Assembly: GCF_000194625.1 (NCBI RefSeq)
Contig: NC_015320.1
Coordinates: forward strand, 1,348,612-1,412,611
From: Archaeoglobus veneficus SNP6
GTDB taxonomy: Archaea > Halobacteriota > Archaeoglobi > Archaeoglobales > Archaeoglobaceae
Length of the DNA: 64,000 nucleotides
Direction: 5' to 3'
Position numbers and translations under genes: made by a program. Shown piece by piece: positions 45,076 to 54,041 of this stretch; the first letter of the stretch is position 1; every line of letters begins with the position of its first letter. Below the pieces are notes generated by a model that was not told the origin of the DNA, did not search any database, and saw nothing but the letters and a program-made list of their open reading frames with translations.

Positions 45076-46094
45076 GCCGTAGAGTTATCTTGCTATTTTT
45101 TCTGATCTTTCCAGTTTTTTCTTTCTTCCTCAGTCTGTGTATTGGAGCTTATCACATACCCCTGTCAGCCATAATAAAGATGATTACCGCAAAAACTCTG
45201 GAAGCCATAACGTTTGGCAGATTCAGCCTGGAGCTGAACTACCCCTCCACGTACGAGACTATTCTGTTCCAGATCAGGCTTCCACGCGTAATCACTGCGA
45301 TGCTCGTTGGCTCTGCTCTGGCTGTTTCTGGAGCGGTACTGCAGGCCACTTTCAGGAATCCGCTCGTTGACTCGTACATAATAGGTATCTCTGCTGGAGC
45401 TGCGTTTGGAGCTGCTCTGGCTTTCGGATTCCTGCCAGCAAGCATAGAGGTTTCAGCTTTCGTTTTTTCAATGGTTGCGATGTTCCTGACATACACCCTT
45501 GCAAAGATAAGAGGAAGGGTTACCGTCATCTCGTTAATTCTGGCCGGGATAATAATGAATGCGTTCTTCTCAGCCTTAACGTCCATGTTGAAGTTTTTAA
45601 TGGAGCACGAGAAGCTTGCGGGCGTTGTTTACTGGCTGATGGGCAGTTTTGCCAGCGCAGACTGGAGCGTCGTATCCCGCATAACAATTCCGATAACTGC
45701 TGGTTGTATTGCCATATGCCTCATGAGATGGCACCTGAACGTCCTTTCCATGGGCGAGGAAGCGCAGATTCTTGGCATAGACGTTGGAAAGATGAGGTTT
45801 ATCTACGTCTCGATAGTTTCCTTCATGACCGCAATAGCCGTTGCGCACTGCGGTATAATCGGCTGGGTTGGTCTGATCATGCCTCACATCGTCAGAATGG
45901 CCTTTGGGCCTGACCATAAAACCCTGATTCCCCTGTCAATTGCTATAGGAGCGGGTTTTATGGTTCTGGCGGATGATGTGGCGAGAGCTTTAACTACGTT
46001 CGAAATACCCATTGGTATCGTAACTACAATCCTCGGTATTCCATTTTTCGTCTATTTGCTCAGGAAAACGGGAGGAGGGGAATGGTATGCTTGA
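45072..46094 (+). CDS. FecCD/BtuC-type ABC transporter permease
   Basis: 340 residues with about 9-10 hydrophobic helices. IRLPRVITAMLVGSALAVSGAVLQATFRNPL is the FecCD/BtuC signature; GWVGLIMPHIVRMAFGPDHKTLIPLS is the coupling-helix region that contacts the ATPase. Starts in an ATGA overlap with the binding-protein gene and ends overlapping the ATPase gene by eight bases, so the three form one operon. Confidence 0.92.
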   Translation: MSRRVILLFFLIFPVFSFFLSLCIGAYHIPLSAIIKMITAKTLEAITFGRFSLELNYPSTYETILFQIRLPRVITAMLVGSALAVSGAVLQATFRNPLVDSYIIGISAGAAFGAALAFGFLPASIEVSAFVFSMVAMFLTYTLAKIRGRVTVISLILAGIIMNAFFSALTSMLKFLMEHEKLAGVVYWLMGSFASADWSVVSRITIPITAGCIAICLMRWHLNVLSMGEEAQILGIDVGKMRFIYVSIVSFMTAIAVAHCGIIGWVGLIMPHIVRMAFGPDHKTLIPLSIAIGAGFMVLADDVARALTTFEIPIGIVTTILGIPFFVYLLRKTGGGEWYA

Positions 46095-46863
46095 GGTTAA
46101 AAATTTGAAGTTCAGATATAACGGTTTCGAAGTAAACGCAAGTCTGAACGTGAATAAAGGAGAAATCCTGACGCTCCTCGGCCCGAACGGATGTGGAAAG
46201 ACGACATTGCTCAGGTGTATATACGGAATCCTTAATCCCAAAACCCCGTGTGTTTACCTTGATGGCAAAGATGTTCATTCTATGGATTTGAGAGAAAGGG
46301 CTAAAAAAATGGGATATGTTCCTCAAACCCACCATCCAGGCTTTCCATATACGGTTCTGGAATTCGTCGTGATGGGGAGAGCTTCGCAAATATCCACATT
46401 TGAATCACCGGGTAGTGAAGATTACAGAATTGCTTTGGAGGCTTTGAAACTCGTTGGCATTGAAAATTTGGCAGATAAGCCGTACACGCAGATCAGCGGT
46501 GGGCAACTGCAATTAGCTTTAATAGCGAGGGCTCTCGTTCAAAACCCGAGAGCAATCCTGTTCGACGAGCCTACTGCGCATCTCGACTTCAAGAATCAGG
46601 TAAAGGTTCTTGAGATGATCAGAAGGATTACGGCTGAAAAGAAGGTTGCGACGATTTTAACTCTGCACGATCCGAACCTTGCTGGCATGTACTCGGATAA
46701 GATAGCTCTCATTAAAGGCGGAAAAATCCACGCAGTCGGAGAGCCTGAAGAGGTACTGACAGAAAATGAGTTAAGTCAGGTATATGAGATCAGTATTAAA
46801 GTTATCAACGCAGATTCTTTCAGGTTCGTAATCCCTGTTCTTAACGAACTCAAAAATCATTAG
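46087..46863 (+). CDS. FecE/BtuD-type ABC transporter ATPase
   Basis: 258 residues. Walker A LLGPNGCGKTTLLRC (about 32-46), Q-loop VPQTHH, signature ISGGQLQLALIARAL (about 137-151), Walker B AILFDEPTAHLDF, H-loop LTLHDPN. Drives the importer formed with the two preceding genes. A further cobN pair follows after 40 bases, behind its own TATA-like ACTTAAATAC. Confidence 0.95.
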   Translation: MLEVKNLKFRYNGFEVNASLNVNKGEILTLLGPNGCGKTTLLRCIYGILNPKTPCVYLDGKDVHSMDLRERAKKMGYVPQTHHPGFPYTVLEFVVMGRASQISTFESPGSEDYRIALEALKLVGIENLADKPYTQISGGQLQLALIARALVQNPRAILFDEPTAHLDFKNQVKVLEMIRRITAEKKVATILTLHDPNLAGMYSDKIALIKGGKIHAVGEPEEVLTENELSQVYEISIKVINADSFRFVIPVLNELKNH

Positions 46864-46902
46864 AAGTGATAATACTTAAATACAATCCAGCGTATAAGCT
46901 TC

Positions 46903-49257
46903 ATGCATCTTAGCCTTATAATGGGATACGGAGCTTCGATGCTTCCAATGCTCACGAGAATTCTCGAAGACGAATCAAAGCGCCTCGGCTTTAACTATCT
47001 CGCTGTGAGTGATTCTCTCTCGGCTGTTCATGTTGATGAAATAAAAAACAGTGATGCAATCTTTCTCTACACGTACCAGCTTCCGGAGGAAGTGGAAAAG
47101 GCCATCGAGGAATCAAAGGCAAAAATCGTTGTTTCCGCTTCAGAAAACTATTTCCACCTTTCGAGAGGTCGGTCGGGTTTTTTAGGCAAGGCTGTAGAGT
47201 ACTTTAAGACGGGTGGAGAGAATAATCTGAGAAACCTCGTGAGGTTCTTGCTCTGGGCTGCCGGAATGGACGTTAACGTCGGAGAGGTCGAAGAAGTCCC
47301 GTGGCACGCGATATACCACCCACGGATGGGTCTGTTTGAAAACACGAAGAAATATTTTAGAGATTACCCGTTCTCAAGCTTCCCCCTCGTTGGAGTGCTA
47401 ATTCACAGAACCTGCTGGCTTTACAGGAACATAAGACATTTTGAAGCTCTTATTGAGGCTTTCGAGCGTGAAAGGCTTGGTGTTCTTCCGGTTTTTACCC
47501 ACGGCTGGAGGGATGAACTGCTGAACACACCTTCGAAGGAGGACACGATAAGGGAGTTCTTCTTCGTTGATGGAAAGCCGGTGGTTGATGCTGTTGTTAA
47601 CCTCACGTACTTCTTCCTGCTCGATCATGGGAAGGAAAGGAGCGAAGAAGACAGATTTAAGGTTGTCGAAGGATTGGAGCTCCTGAGGGAGCTGAATGTC
47701 CCGATAATTCAGCCCTGCTTCTCATCATCGCAAAGTGTTAGCGAGTGGAAGGAGTCGGAACACGGAGTGGACTACCTTTCTCAGGTTTACACCGTTGTAA
47801 TGCCAGAAGTTGACGGGCTGATAGAACCGGTTTATCTGGCGGGAACGAAGGTAAGTGATAACGGAGTTAAGAAGTTCGAACCTTACAAGGAACACGCGAA
47901 GTACCTTGCAAAAAGGGTGAAAAAGTGGATTGAATTAAGGAAGAAGAAGCCGGAGGAACGAAGAATTGCAATCGTCCTCATAAATCCGCCGTGTAAAGGT
48001 TTAGAGGCAAGTGTCGCCGTTGGTTTTGGGCTCGATGTTCCCGAAAGCGTTGCAAGGCTGCTGAACAGGTTGAAGGACGAAGGCTACAGAATTGAAAATC
48101 CTCCTAAAAACGGAAAGGAGCTTGTAGATATTATACTCGAGAGGAAGGCGATAAGCGAGTTCCGCTGGACGAGTGTTGAGGAGATCGTAGAGAAAGGCGG
48201 GGCTGTTGATTTTGTAGATGCTGAAACGTACGTGGAGTGGTTTAACGAATTGCCTGCAAATGCAAGGGAGGCGATGGTAAGGGAGTGGAGTGAGCCAGAA
48301 GACGTTTTGTCTGGCAGTGTTGACAAGGAACTGGCTGGTATGGTTTATAACGGCAAATTCGTGATTCCCGGACTGCTCTTCGGCAACGTCTTCATAACAC
48401 CTCAGCCAAAGTTTGGGTGTGCAGGCAGCAGGTGCGACGGAAAGGTTTGCAGAATTCTCCATAATCCAACCATTCCTCCCCCGCATCAGTGGCTTGCAGT
48501 TTATCGCTGGATTACGAGAGTATTTAAGGCTGATGTGATCATTCACTTTGGCACGCACGGCTACTTGGAGTTCAGACCGGGTAAGGGTGTCGGCTTATCA
48601 CCATCCTGCTGGCCGGAGATAAGCATTGACGATGTTCCGCATTTGTACGTTTACAACGTTGCGAATCCAATGGAGGGGGTTATAGCGAAGAGAAGGAGCT
48701 ACGCAACCATCGTTGATCACGTTTATCTGCCAATGGCAATGGCTGATGTGCTTGAAGAACTGGAGGAGCTTTTAACGCAGTACTCCAAGGCTAAACAGCT
48801 TGGGGAGGAGGCAAGAGCGGAGAAGATTTACGAGGAAATAATTGCCAAAGCAAAGGAGAACAACGTGCCTGTAAGAGGTGAAGGTGAGAAAGCTATTGAG
48901 GAGATCCACCGCTACGTCGAGGCTGTTAGGGGAACTCAAATAGAGTCGGGGCTGCATATCTTTGCCCATCCAAACGTCGAAAAACTTGCCGAACACGTTG
49001 CGACGATTATGGCCTACGACAGTCACGAATTCCCCTCTATAAGGAGAGTGCTTGCGGAATACATCGGCCTTGACTACGACGAGATGAGGAGGAATCCTTC
49101 AGCTGTAAACAGTCTTGGAATGACGAACGCTGAAACCCTCGAACTCCTCCACAGAAAGGCAATTGCGATAATAGACGAGCTTCTAAAGCTTGAGTCGAAG
49201 GAATCGCACGACATTGCTGCAATTGTCAAGAAGCACGTTGGCAGTTTGAGGTGTTAG
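46903..49257 (+). CDS. cobN: CobN-like chelatase, N-terminal piece
   Basis: 784 residues, leaderless behind ACTTAAATAC (about 46873-46882). It covers the first two-thirds of CobN/ChlH: VLIHRTCWLYRNIRHFEALI (about 164), AIVLINPPCKGLEASVAVGFG, GNVFITPQPKFG, the hallmark IIHFGTHGYLEFRPGKGVGL (about 546) and NPMEGVIAKRRSYATIVDH. It ends KKHVGSLRC one base before the ATG of the next gene. CobN is the large ATP-dependent cobalt or metal chelatase subunit. ATPase partners (CobS/T, BchI/D) are not in the window. Confidence 0.88.
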   Translation: MHLSLIMGYGASMLPMLTRILEDESKRLGFNYLAVSDSLSAVHVDEIKNSDAIFLYTYQLPEEVEKAIEESKAKIVVSASENYFHLSRGRSGFLGKAVEYFKTGGENNLRNLVRFLLWAAGMDVNVGEVEEVPWHAIYHPRMGLFENTKKYFRDYPFSSFPLVGVLIHRTCWLYRNIRHFEALIEAFERERLGVLPVFTHGWRDELLNTPSKEDTIREFFFVDGKPVVDAVVNLTYFFLLDHGKERSEEDRFKVVEGLELLRELNVPIIQPCFSSSQSVSEWKESEHGVDYLSQVYTVVMPEVDGLIEPVYLAGTKVSDNGVKKFEPYKEHAKYLAKRVKKWIELRKKKPEERRIAIVLINPPCKGLEASVAVGFGLDVPESVARLLNRLKDEGYRIENPPKNGKELVDIILERKAISEFRWTSVEEIVEKGGAVDFVDAETYVEWFNELPANAREAMVREWSEPEDVLSGSVDKELAGMVYNGKFVIPGLLFGNVFITPQPKFGCAGSRCDGKVCRILHNPTIPPPHQWLAVYRWITRVFKADVIIHFGTHGYLEFRPGKGVGLSPSCWPEISIDDVPHLYVYNVANPMEGVIAKRRSYATIVDHVYLPMAMADVLEELEELLTQYSKAKQLGEEARAEKIYEEIIAKAKENNVPVRGEGEKAIEEIHRYVEAVRGTQIESGLHIFAHPNVEKLAEHVATIMAYDSHEFPSIRRVLAEYIGLDYDEMRRNPSAVNSLGMTNAETLELLHRKAIAIIDELLKLESKESHDIAAIVKKHVGSLRC

Positions 49258-49258
49258 T

Positions 49259-50752
49259 ATGCTTGAAGTCAAGAGGGCAGAAGAGGAGGAGAAAACCAAG
49301 AAGGTTGTTGAAGCTTTTTCCAGAGCCCTTGAAATAGCTGAGAAGATTAAGGAATGCAGAAGAGAGTACGATGGCTTTGTAAAGGGTCTCAGCGGAGAAT
49401 TTGTTGAACCCGGAGCTTCAGGCTCGCTAACGAGAGGTAAAACTGAAATCCTGCCTACAGGCAGGAATTTCTTTGCCGTCGATCCTACAGCCATTCCAAC
49501 GAAAGCAGCCTGGAAAATTGGAGTTGATACTGCTGAAAAGCTCATAGAGCACTACAAAGCCAAACATGGCAGGTATCCGGAGAGTGTCGGGGAATGGCTC
49601 TGGAGTATAGATGCCTACAAGGCCGACGGCGAGCAGATTGCCCAGATTCTCTATCTTCTCGGTGTAAAGCCAGTCTGGGAGTACGGAAAGGTCAGGGGGC
49701 TTGAAGTAATCCCCCTTGATGAGCTGAAGAGACCTCGTATCGACGTTGTTATTAGAATAACGGGAATTGTCCGCGATACACTGCCCAACTACATCTACAT
49801 GATTGATGAGGCTGTCTCAAAGGTTGCGTTGCTTGACGAGCCTGCCGAAATGAACTACGTGAGGAAGCACTACCTCGAGCACGTCTCAAAGCTCAGAGAG
49901 CTTGGAGTTGACGAAGATCTCGCTCTCTGCAGAGTTTTCTGCTCCCCTCCCGGAACCTATGGATCTGGTGTAAATTACGCCGTCGAAGCTTCAGCCTGGC
50001 AGGATGATGAAGACCTTGCAAAGACGTGGGTTCAGTGGAGCGGGTATGCTTATACGAGAAAGCACTTCGGAAAGGGGGCTGCTGAGAGCCTCATCCTCAA
50101 TCTCAAAAATGTAGATGTTGTAACTCGCAACCACATAAGCGACGAACATGACATATTCAACTGCTGCTGTTACTTCTCGTACCACGGTGGATTTTACAAT
50201 ACTGTGAAGACCCTCGGCGGAAGTCCAGAGATAGTTGTGGTAGATACAAAGGACGTCTCAGCAACATCCGTTAGAGAGATGAGAGATGAAATCGAGAGGA
50301 TTGTGAGAGCAAAGCTTCTCAATCCCGCGTGGATCGAGGGGATGAAGCAGCACGGATATAGGGGGGCGAGCGAATTCTCAAAGAAGATTCTGCACCTCTA
50401 CGGCTGGGCAGCAACGACAAAGCTCGTCGATAAATGGGTTTTTGATGAGATAGCAAATACCTACGTGCTCGATAATGAGATGCGGAAATGGTTCGAGGAG
50501 AACAACGTTTACGCCGTTGAGGAAATAGCAAGGAGACTCGTTGAGGCTGCCGAAAGAGGACTCTGGCAGGCGGACGAGGAGTTACTCGAGAAATTGAGAG
50601 AAGCCTATGGCGAGATCGAGGGTATTCTCGAAGAGTCGTTAAGCGGGGATGTGCAGGGAGGAGCTATTGACATACTTACGATGGACGACGTTGAAAACTG
50701 GGAGAAAAGCTCAAGAGATATTGTGAACGTATGGGAGAAGCTGAAAGGGTAA
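49259..50752 (+). CDS. cobN: CobN-like chelatase, C-terminal piece
   Basis: 497 residues that continue where the previous gene stops: ILPTGRNFFAVDPTAIPTKAA, IDVVIRITGIVRDTLPNYI, CRVFCSPPGTYGSGVNYAVE and NHISDEHDIFNCCCYFSYHGGF are the conserved C-terminal CobN blocks. Together the two parts are 1281 residues, the length of normal CobN. The ATG at 49259 has GAGGTG five bases upstream, inside the last codons of the first piece. That argues for a functional two-gene form rather than a sequencing or mutational break. Confidence 0.88.
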   Translation: MLEVKRAEEEEKTKKVVEAFSRALEIAEKIKECRREYDGFVKGLSGEFVEPGASGSLTRGKTEILPTGRNFFAVDPTAIPTKAAWKIGVDTAEKLIEHYKAKHGRYPESVGEWLWSIDAYKADGEQIAQILYLLGVKPVWEYGKVRGLEVIPLDELKRPRIDVVIRITGIVRDTLPNYIYMIDEAVSKVALLDEPAEMNYVRKHYLEHVSKLRELGVDEDLALCRVFCSPPGTYGSGVNYAVEASAWQDDEDLAKTWVQWSGYAYTRKHFGKGAAESLILNLKNVDVVTRNHISDEHDIFNCCCYFSYHGGFYNTVKTLGGSPEIVVVDTKDVSATSVREMRDEIERIVRAKLLNPAWIEGMKQHGYRGASEFSKKILHLYGWAATTKLVDKWVFDEIANTYVLDNEMRKWFEENNVYAVEEIARRLVEAAERGLWQADEELLEKLREAYGEIEGILEESLSGDVQGGAIDILTMDDVENWEKSSRDIVNVWEKLKG

Positions 50753-50977
50753 GGATTCTTATAATTTCACTTATTGTGAATAAAAATATACTTTTTGGGA
50801 GAGTTGTGAAAGTAAAATCTACTACCTCCCCTTGCATATCTCCTCGCTTTCGCAAGGTCTTGTAAGCAACCAGATGAGAAAACTCATGGACCAACCAGTT
50901 TTTTGTTCACAGCTAAGGGCTCGGGGTAGAGGTTGAAGGATTAGGAAACCGCAAAAGTTTTCAGGCGATGCCGACAG

Positions 50978-51433
50978 ATGACGTTGGTGGAAGCTGGATC
51001 TACCTTTAGTGTTGACTTCATGGAAAACTGTGAGGTCGAGGAAGTCATCCACCTCGAATACGACGTTCTTGGAACGAGTCCTTTTGCCAACCTTTCCCTG
51101 CTTCCAGTCAGAAAAAGAGCAGTTGTTGCAAAAGAGGAGGTAGATGCAGAGCATATTGTGGGATGTGCGACGGTTTGCTGGGCTGAACAGTTTGTTATCG
51201 CCTCTATTGCTGTCAGGGACGACTTCCGGGGAAAGGGAGTTGGAAAAGCAATCCTGAGGAAGTGCATTGAATTTGCCAGAGACATGGGTTACGATAGTGT
51301 CTGGCTTGAAACCCCTGCTGATGGGCCCGTAGACTTTTACCTGAAAGAGGGTTTCAGAGTTTCAACATTCTTAAGGAATTATTACGGGGATGGTATACAT
51401 GGCCTGAAACTTGTCTACACATTTCAGTTCTAA
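50978..51433 (+). CDS. GNAT-family N-acetyltransferase
   Basis: 151 residues. Acetyl-CoA binding motif A: IASIAVRDDFRGKGVGKAILRKCIEFARDMGYDSVWLET (RGKGVG pyrophosphate loop at about 88-93). Motif B-like PVDFYLKEGFRVSTF lies near the C-terminus. The N-terminal 55 residues are less typical. Substrate unknown. The 225 bases before it (50753-50977) contain only AT-rich sequence and no gene I can support. It precedes the Hdr/Etf locus but has no visible link to it. Confidence 0.78.
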   Translation: MTLVEAGSTFSVDFMENCEVEEVIHLEYDVLGTSPFANLSLLPVRKRAVVAKEEVDAEHIVGCATVCWAEQFVIASIAVRDDFRGKGVGKAILRKCIEFARDMGYDSVWLETPADGPVDFYLKEGFRVSTFLRNYYGDGIHGLKLVYTFQF

Positions 51434-51493
51434 ATGCTAACATATTCAAACTTATATTGTGATTGTCGAACTCTTTGAATAATTGGAGAATAT

Positions 51494-51508
51494 CAAAACA
51501 TTCAAATA
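51494..51508 (+). promoter_or_regulatory. Shared promoter-like motif, copy 1 (before the HdrA-MvhD fusion gene)
   Basis: CAAAACATTCAAATA. It is repeated with one change before the HdrD-like gene. Downstream, both genes share the leader ATAAATTGGGAGGC (51550-51563 here), which contains the Shine-Dalgarno. A third ATTCAAA occurs at 51444. Confidence 0.5.
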
Positions 51509-51572
51509 CCCACATTATTGACTGGGCACAACTTACCGGAAAAAGCATGATAAATTGGGAGGCAGTGTCCGC

Positions 51573-53915
51573 ATGAAGCGTGTTGGCGTTTACGTTTGTT
51601 CGGGATGCGGAATTGGCGAAGTAATAGACGTGGAAAAACTATCAGCCAAGTTCAACGCGAGAGTTCACCCCTTCCTCTGCAGCAGCGAAGGGGTTGAGAT
51701 GATAGAGAAAGACATAGACGAGGGAATCGACACAATCGTAATTGCCGCGTGTTCTCCCCGTGTAAACACTGACGTCTTCAGGTTCGAGGGTGTGGTCGTT
51801 GAGAGAGTGAACCTTCGTGAAGGCGTAGCATGGAGCCACGAGAGCAATGAAGAGACTCAAGCACTGGCAGAGGACTACGTTAGAATGGGCATAGTCAAGG
51901 CAGAGAAGACAGAACTCCCCGAGGGCGAGGAAAAAGTAGTATCAAGAACAATTCTCGTTGTTGGAGGGGGTATAGCAGGTATTACCGCTGCCGTTGAGGC
52001 TGCGGAAGTGGGCTACGAGGTAATTCTGGTAGAAAAAAACCCCTATCTTGGTGGAAGGGTAGCGCAGATGTACAAGTACTTCCCAAAGCTCTGCCCGCCG
52101 TACTGTGGGCTTGAAATCAACCTCAGGAGACTCAGAGAGAACAGGAAGATAACAGTCTTCACAAACGCAGAGGTCGAATCCATCAGCGGAGAACCTGGCA
52201 ACTTCGATGTTACGGTCAAAATCAACCCCCGCTACGTAACCGATGCATGCACAGCATGCGGAGAATGTGTCAAAGCCTGCCCGGCAGAGAGACCAAACGA
52301 GTTCAACTACGGAATGGACAAAACCAAGGCAATCTACCTTCCACATGAGATGTCCTTCCCCATGAAGTACGTAATAGATGCAGAGTACTGCCAGAAGAAT
52401 GAGGGCTGCAAGGCGTGCGTTGATGCATGCCCGTACGATGCGATAGACCTTGCGATGGAGCCAAAAACTCTGAACCTGAAGGCCGGAGCGATAGTTGTTG
52501 CGACTGGCTGGAAGCCGTACGACGCAGGCAGGCTGACAAACCTCGGTTTTGGAAAGTATCCCGACGTTATAACCAATGTGATGTTTGAGAGACTTGCGTC
52601 GCCAAACGGGCCTACGAAAGGTAAGATACTCACCCATGATGGTAAACCTGTAAAGAGAATTGCCTTCGTTCAGTGCGCAGGCAGTAGAGATGAAAACCAC
52701 CTGCCGTACTGCTCCGCTGTTTGTTGCCTTGCCTCGCTCAAGCAGGCGACGTATATTAAAGAGCAGTATCCCGACGCTGAAGTTTACATCTGCTACATAG
52801 ACGTGAGAACGCCCAGCCTGTACGAGGATTTCTACAGGAAAGTTATGAACGAGGGTGTTTACCTTGTCAGGGGCAAGGTTGCAGAGGTTACCGACATTGC
52901 GAAGAGTCCCGAAGAAGAAGGAAAGCTCATTGTAAGAGTTGAGGACACTCTCCTTGGCAAGGTTCGCAGAATTCCCGTTGACATGGTCGTGCTCGCCACA
53001 GGCATGCAGCCCAACAGTACTGGACTGAACCTGAAGTACAGGCAGGGAAGCGAACTACCAACGAACCAGTATGGCTTTGCGAATTCCAACTTCATATGCT
53101 TCCCCTACGAGAGCCAGCGGACTGGAATATACGCTGCTGGATGCGTTAGGCAGCCTATGGATGTAGCCACCGCTGTCGAGGATGCGAGCGGAGCCGTTAT
53201 GAAGGCAATACAGTGCATAGAACTTGTTTCGAAGGGCATGGCCACGTTCCCGAGAAGTGGAGACCTGTCACTGCCCATCTTCTTCCTCCAGCGCTGTACG
53301 CAGTGTAAGAGGTGTACGGAGGAATGTCCCTTCTCTGCACTTGAGGAGGATGAAAGAGGAACGCCGATACTCAATCCAGCGAGGTGCAGGAGGTGCGGTA
53401 CATGCTTTGGAGCGTGTCCAGAACGCATAATCTCGTTCAAGAACTACTCCATCGACATGATTTCGTCGATGATAAAGGCAATAGACGTGCCGGAGGAGGA
53501 AGGTAAATTCAGAATACTCGGCTTCTTCTGCGAGAACGACGCTTATCCGGCGCTGGACATGGCGGCCAGAAACGGATACAAAATAGACACAAGTCTGAGG
53601 GTCATCCCCGTCCGCTGTCTTGGTTCTGTGAACGTTGTCTTCATTGCTGATGCATTATCGAGAGGAATCGACGGCATCCTGCTTGCAGGCTGCAAGTATG
53701 GCGAGGACTACCAGTGCCACTTCATAAGAGGTAGTGAGCTTGCCAACAGGAGAATGGAGAACGTCCAGGAAACCCTGCAGCGATTGATGCTCGAACCAGA
53801 GAGAGTGAAGCTCGTAGAACTTGCCATATCTGACTACGACAAGATTCCGCAGATTATTGAGGAGTTCGTTGAGCAGATTAAGCAGATTGGACCAAATCCA
53901 TATAAAGGGTTCTGA
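51573..53915 (+). CDS. HdrA-MvhD fusion, QmoB-like
   Basis: 780 residues from ATG 51573, ten bases after GGGAGGC. N-terminal VGVYVCSGCGIGEVIDVEKL and AACSPRVNTDVFRF are of the QmoB type. FAD domain begins ILVVGGGIAGITAAVEAAE (about 128). Next come KYFPKLCPPYCGLEIN and ferredoxin motifs CTACGECVKACP and CKACVDACPYD, then C-terminal CTQCKRCTEECPFS (about 575) and CRRCGTCFGACPE (about 605). An MvhD-like domain follows (about 645-780: GFFCENDAYPA, IPVRCLGSV, LLAGCKYGEDYQC). This is a soluble electron-bifurcation-type flavoprotein that can pass electrons through its MvhD part. True qmoA and a membrane qmoC are absent; the next genes are HdrD-like and Etf. Confidence 0.88.
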   Translation: MKRVGVYVCSGCGIGEVIDVEKLSAKFNARVHPFLCSSEGVEMIEKDIDEGIDTIVIAACSPRVNTDVFRFEGVVVERVNLREGVAWSHESNEETQALAEDYVRMGIVKAEKTELPEGEEKVVSRTILVVGGGIAGITAAVEAAEVGYEVILVEKNPYLGGRVAQMYKYFPKLCPPYCGLEINLRRLRENRKITVFTNAEVESISGEPGNFDVTVKINPRYVTDACTACGECVKACPAERPNEFNYGMDKTKAIYLPHEMSFPMKYVIDAEYCQKNEGCKACVDACPYDAIDLAMEPKTLNLKAGAIVVATGWKPYDAGRLTNLGFGKYPDVITNVMFERLASPNGPTKGKILTHDGKPVKRIAFVQCAGSRDENHLPYCSAVCCLASLKQATYIKEQYPDAEVYICYIDVRTPSLYEDFYRKVMNEGVYLVRGKVAEVTDIAKSPEEEGKLIVRVEDTLLGKVRRIPVDMVVLATGMQPNSTGLNLKYRQGSELPTNQYGFANSNFICFPYESQRTGIYAAGCVRQPMDVATAVEDASGAVMKAIQCIELVSKGMATFPRSGDLSLPIFFLQRCTQCKRCTEECPFSALEEDERGTPILNPARCRRCGTCFGACPERIISFKNYSIDMISSMIKAIDVPEEEGKFRILGFFCENDAYPALDMAARNGYKIDTSLRVIPVRCLGSVNVVFIADALSRGIDGILLAGCKYGEDYQCHFIRGSELANRRMENVQETLQRLMLEPERVKLVELAISDYDKIPQIIEEFVEQIKQIGPNPYKGF

Positions 53916-53987
53916 GGTGGTGAACGAGATGCAAATTATATCGAAAAATAGTTATAGTCGGTGTGTCTTGCCTTGTCACAACAGTGG

Positions 53988-54002
53988 CAAAATATTCAAA
54001 TA
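53988..54002 (+). promoter_or_regulatory. Shared promoter-like motif, copy 2 (before the HdrD-like gene)
   Basis: CAAAATATTCAAATA, 14 of 15 positions equal to 51494-51508, followed by ATAAATTGGGAGGC at 54022-54035. Suggests common control of the two units. Confidence 0.5.
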
Positions 54003-54041
54003 TTTCATGATTAATGCAAACATAAATTGGGAGGCGGTTAA

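Noticed and set aside
49257-49259. Sequencing-error frameshift in cobN
   Set aside because: A proper Shine-Dalgarno and ATG support a true second gene, though reads would be needed to exclude an error.
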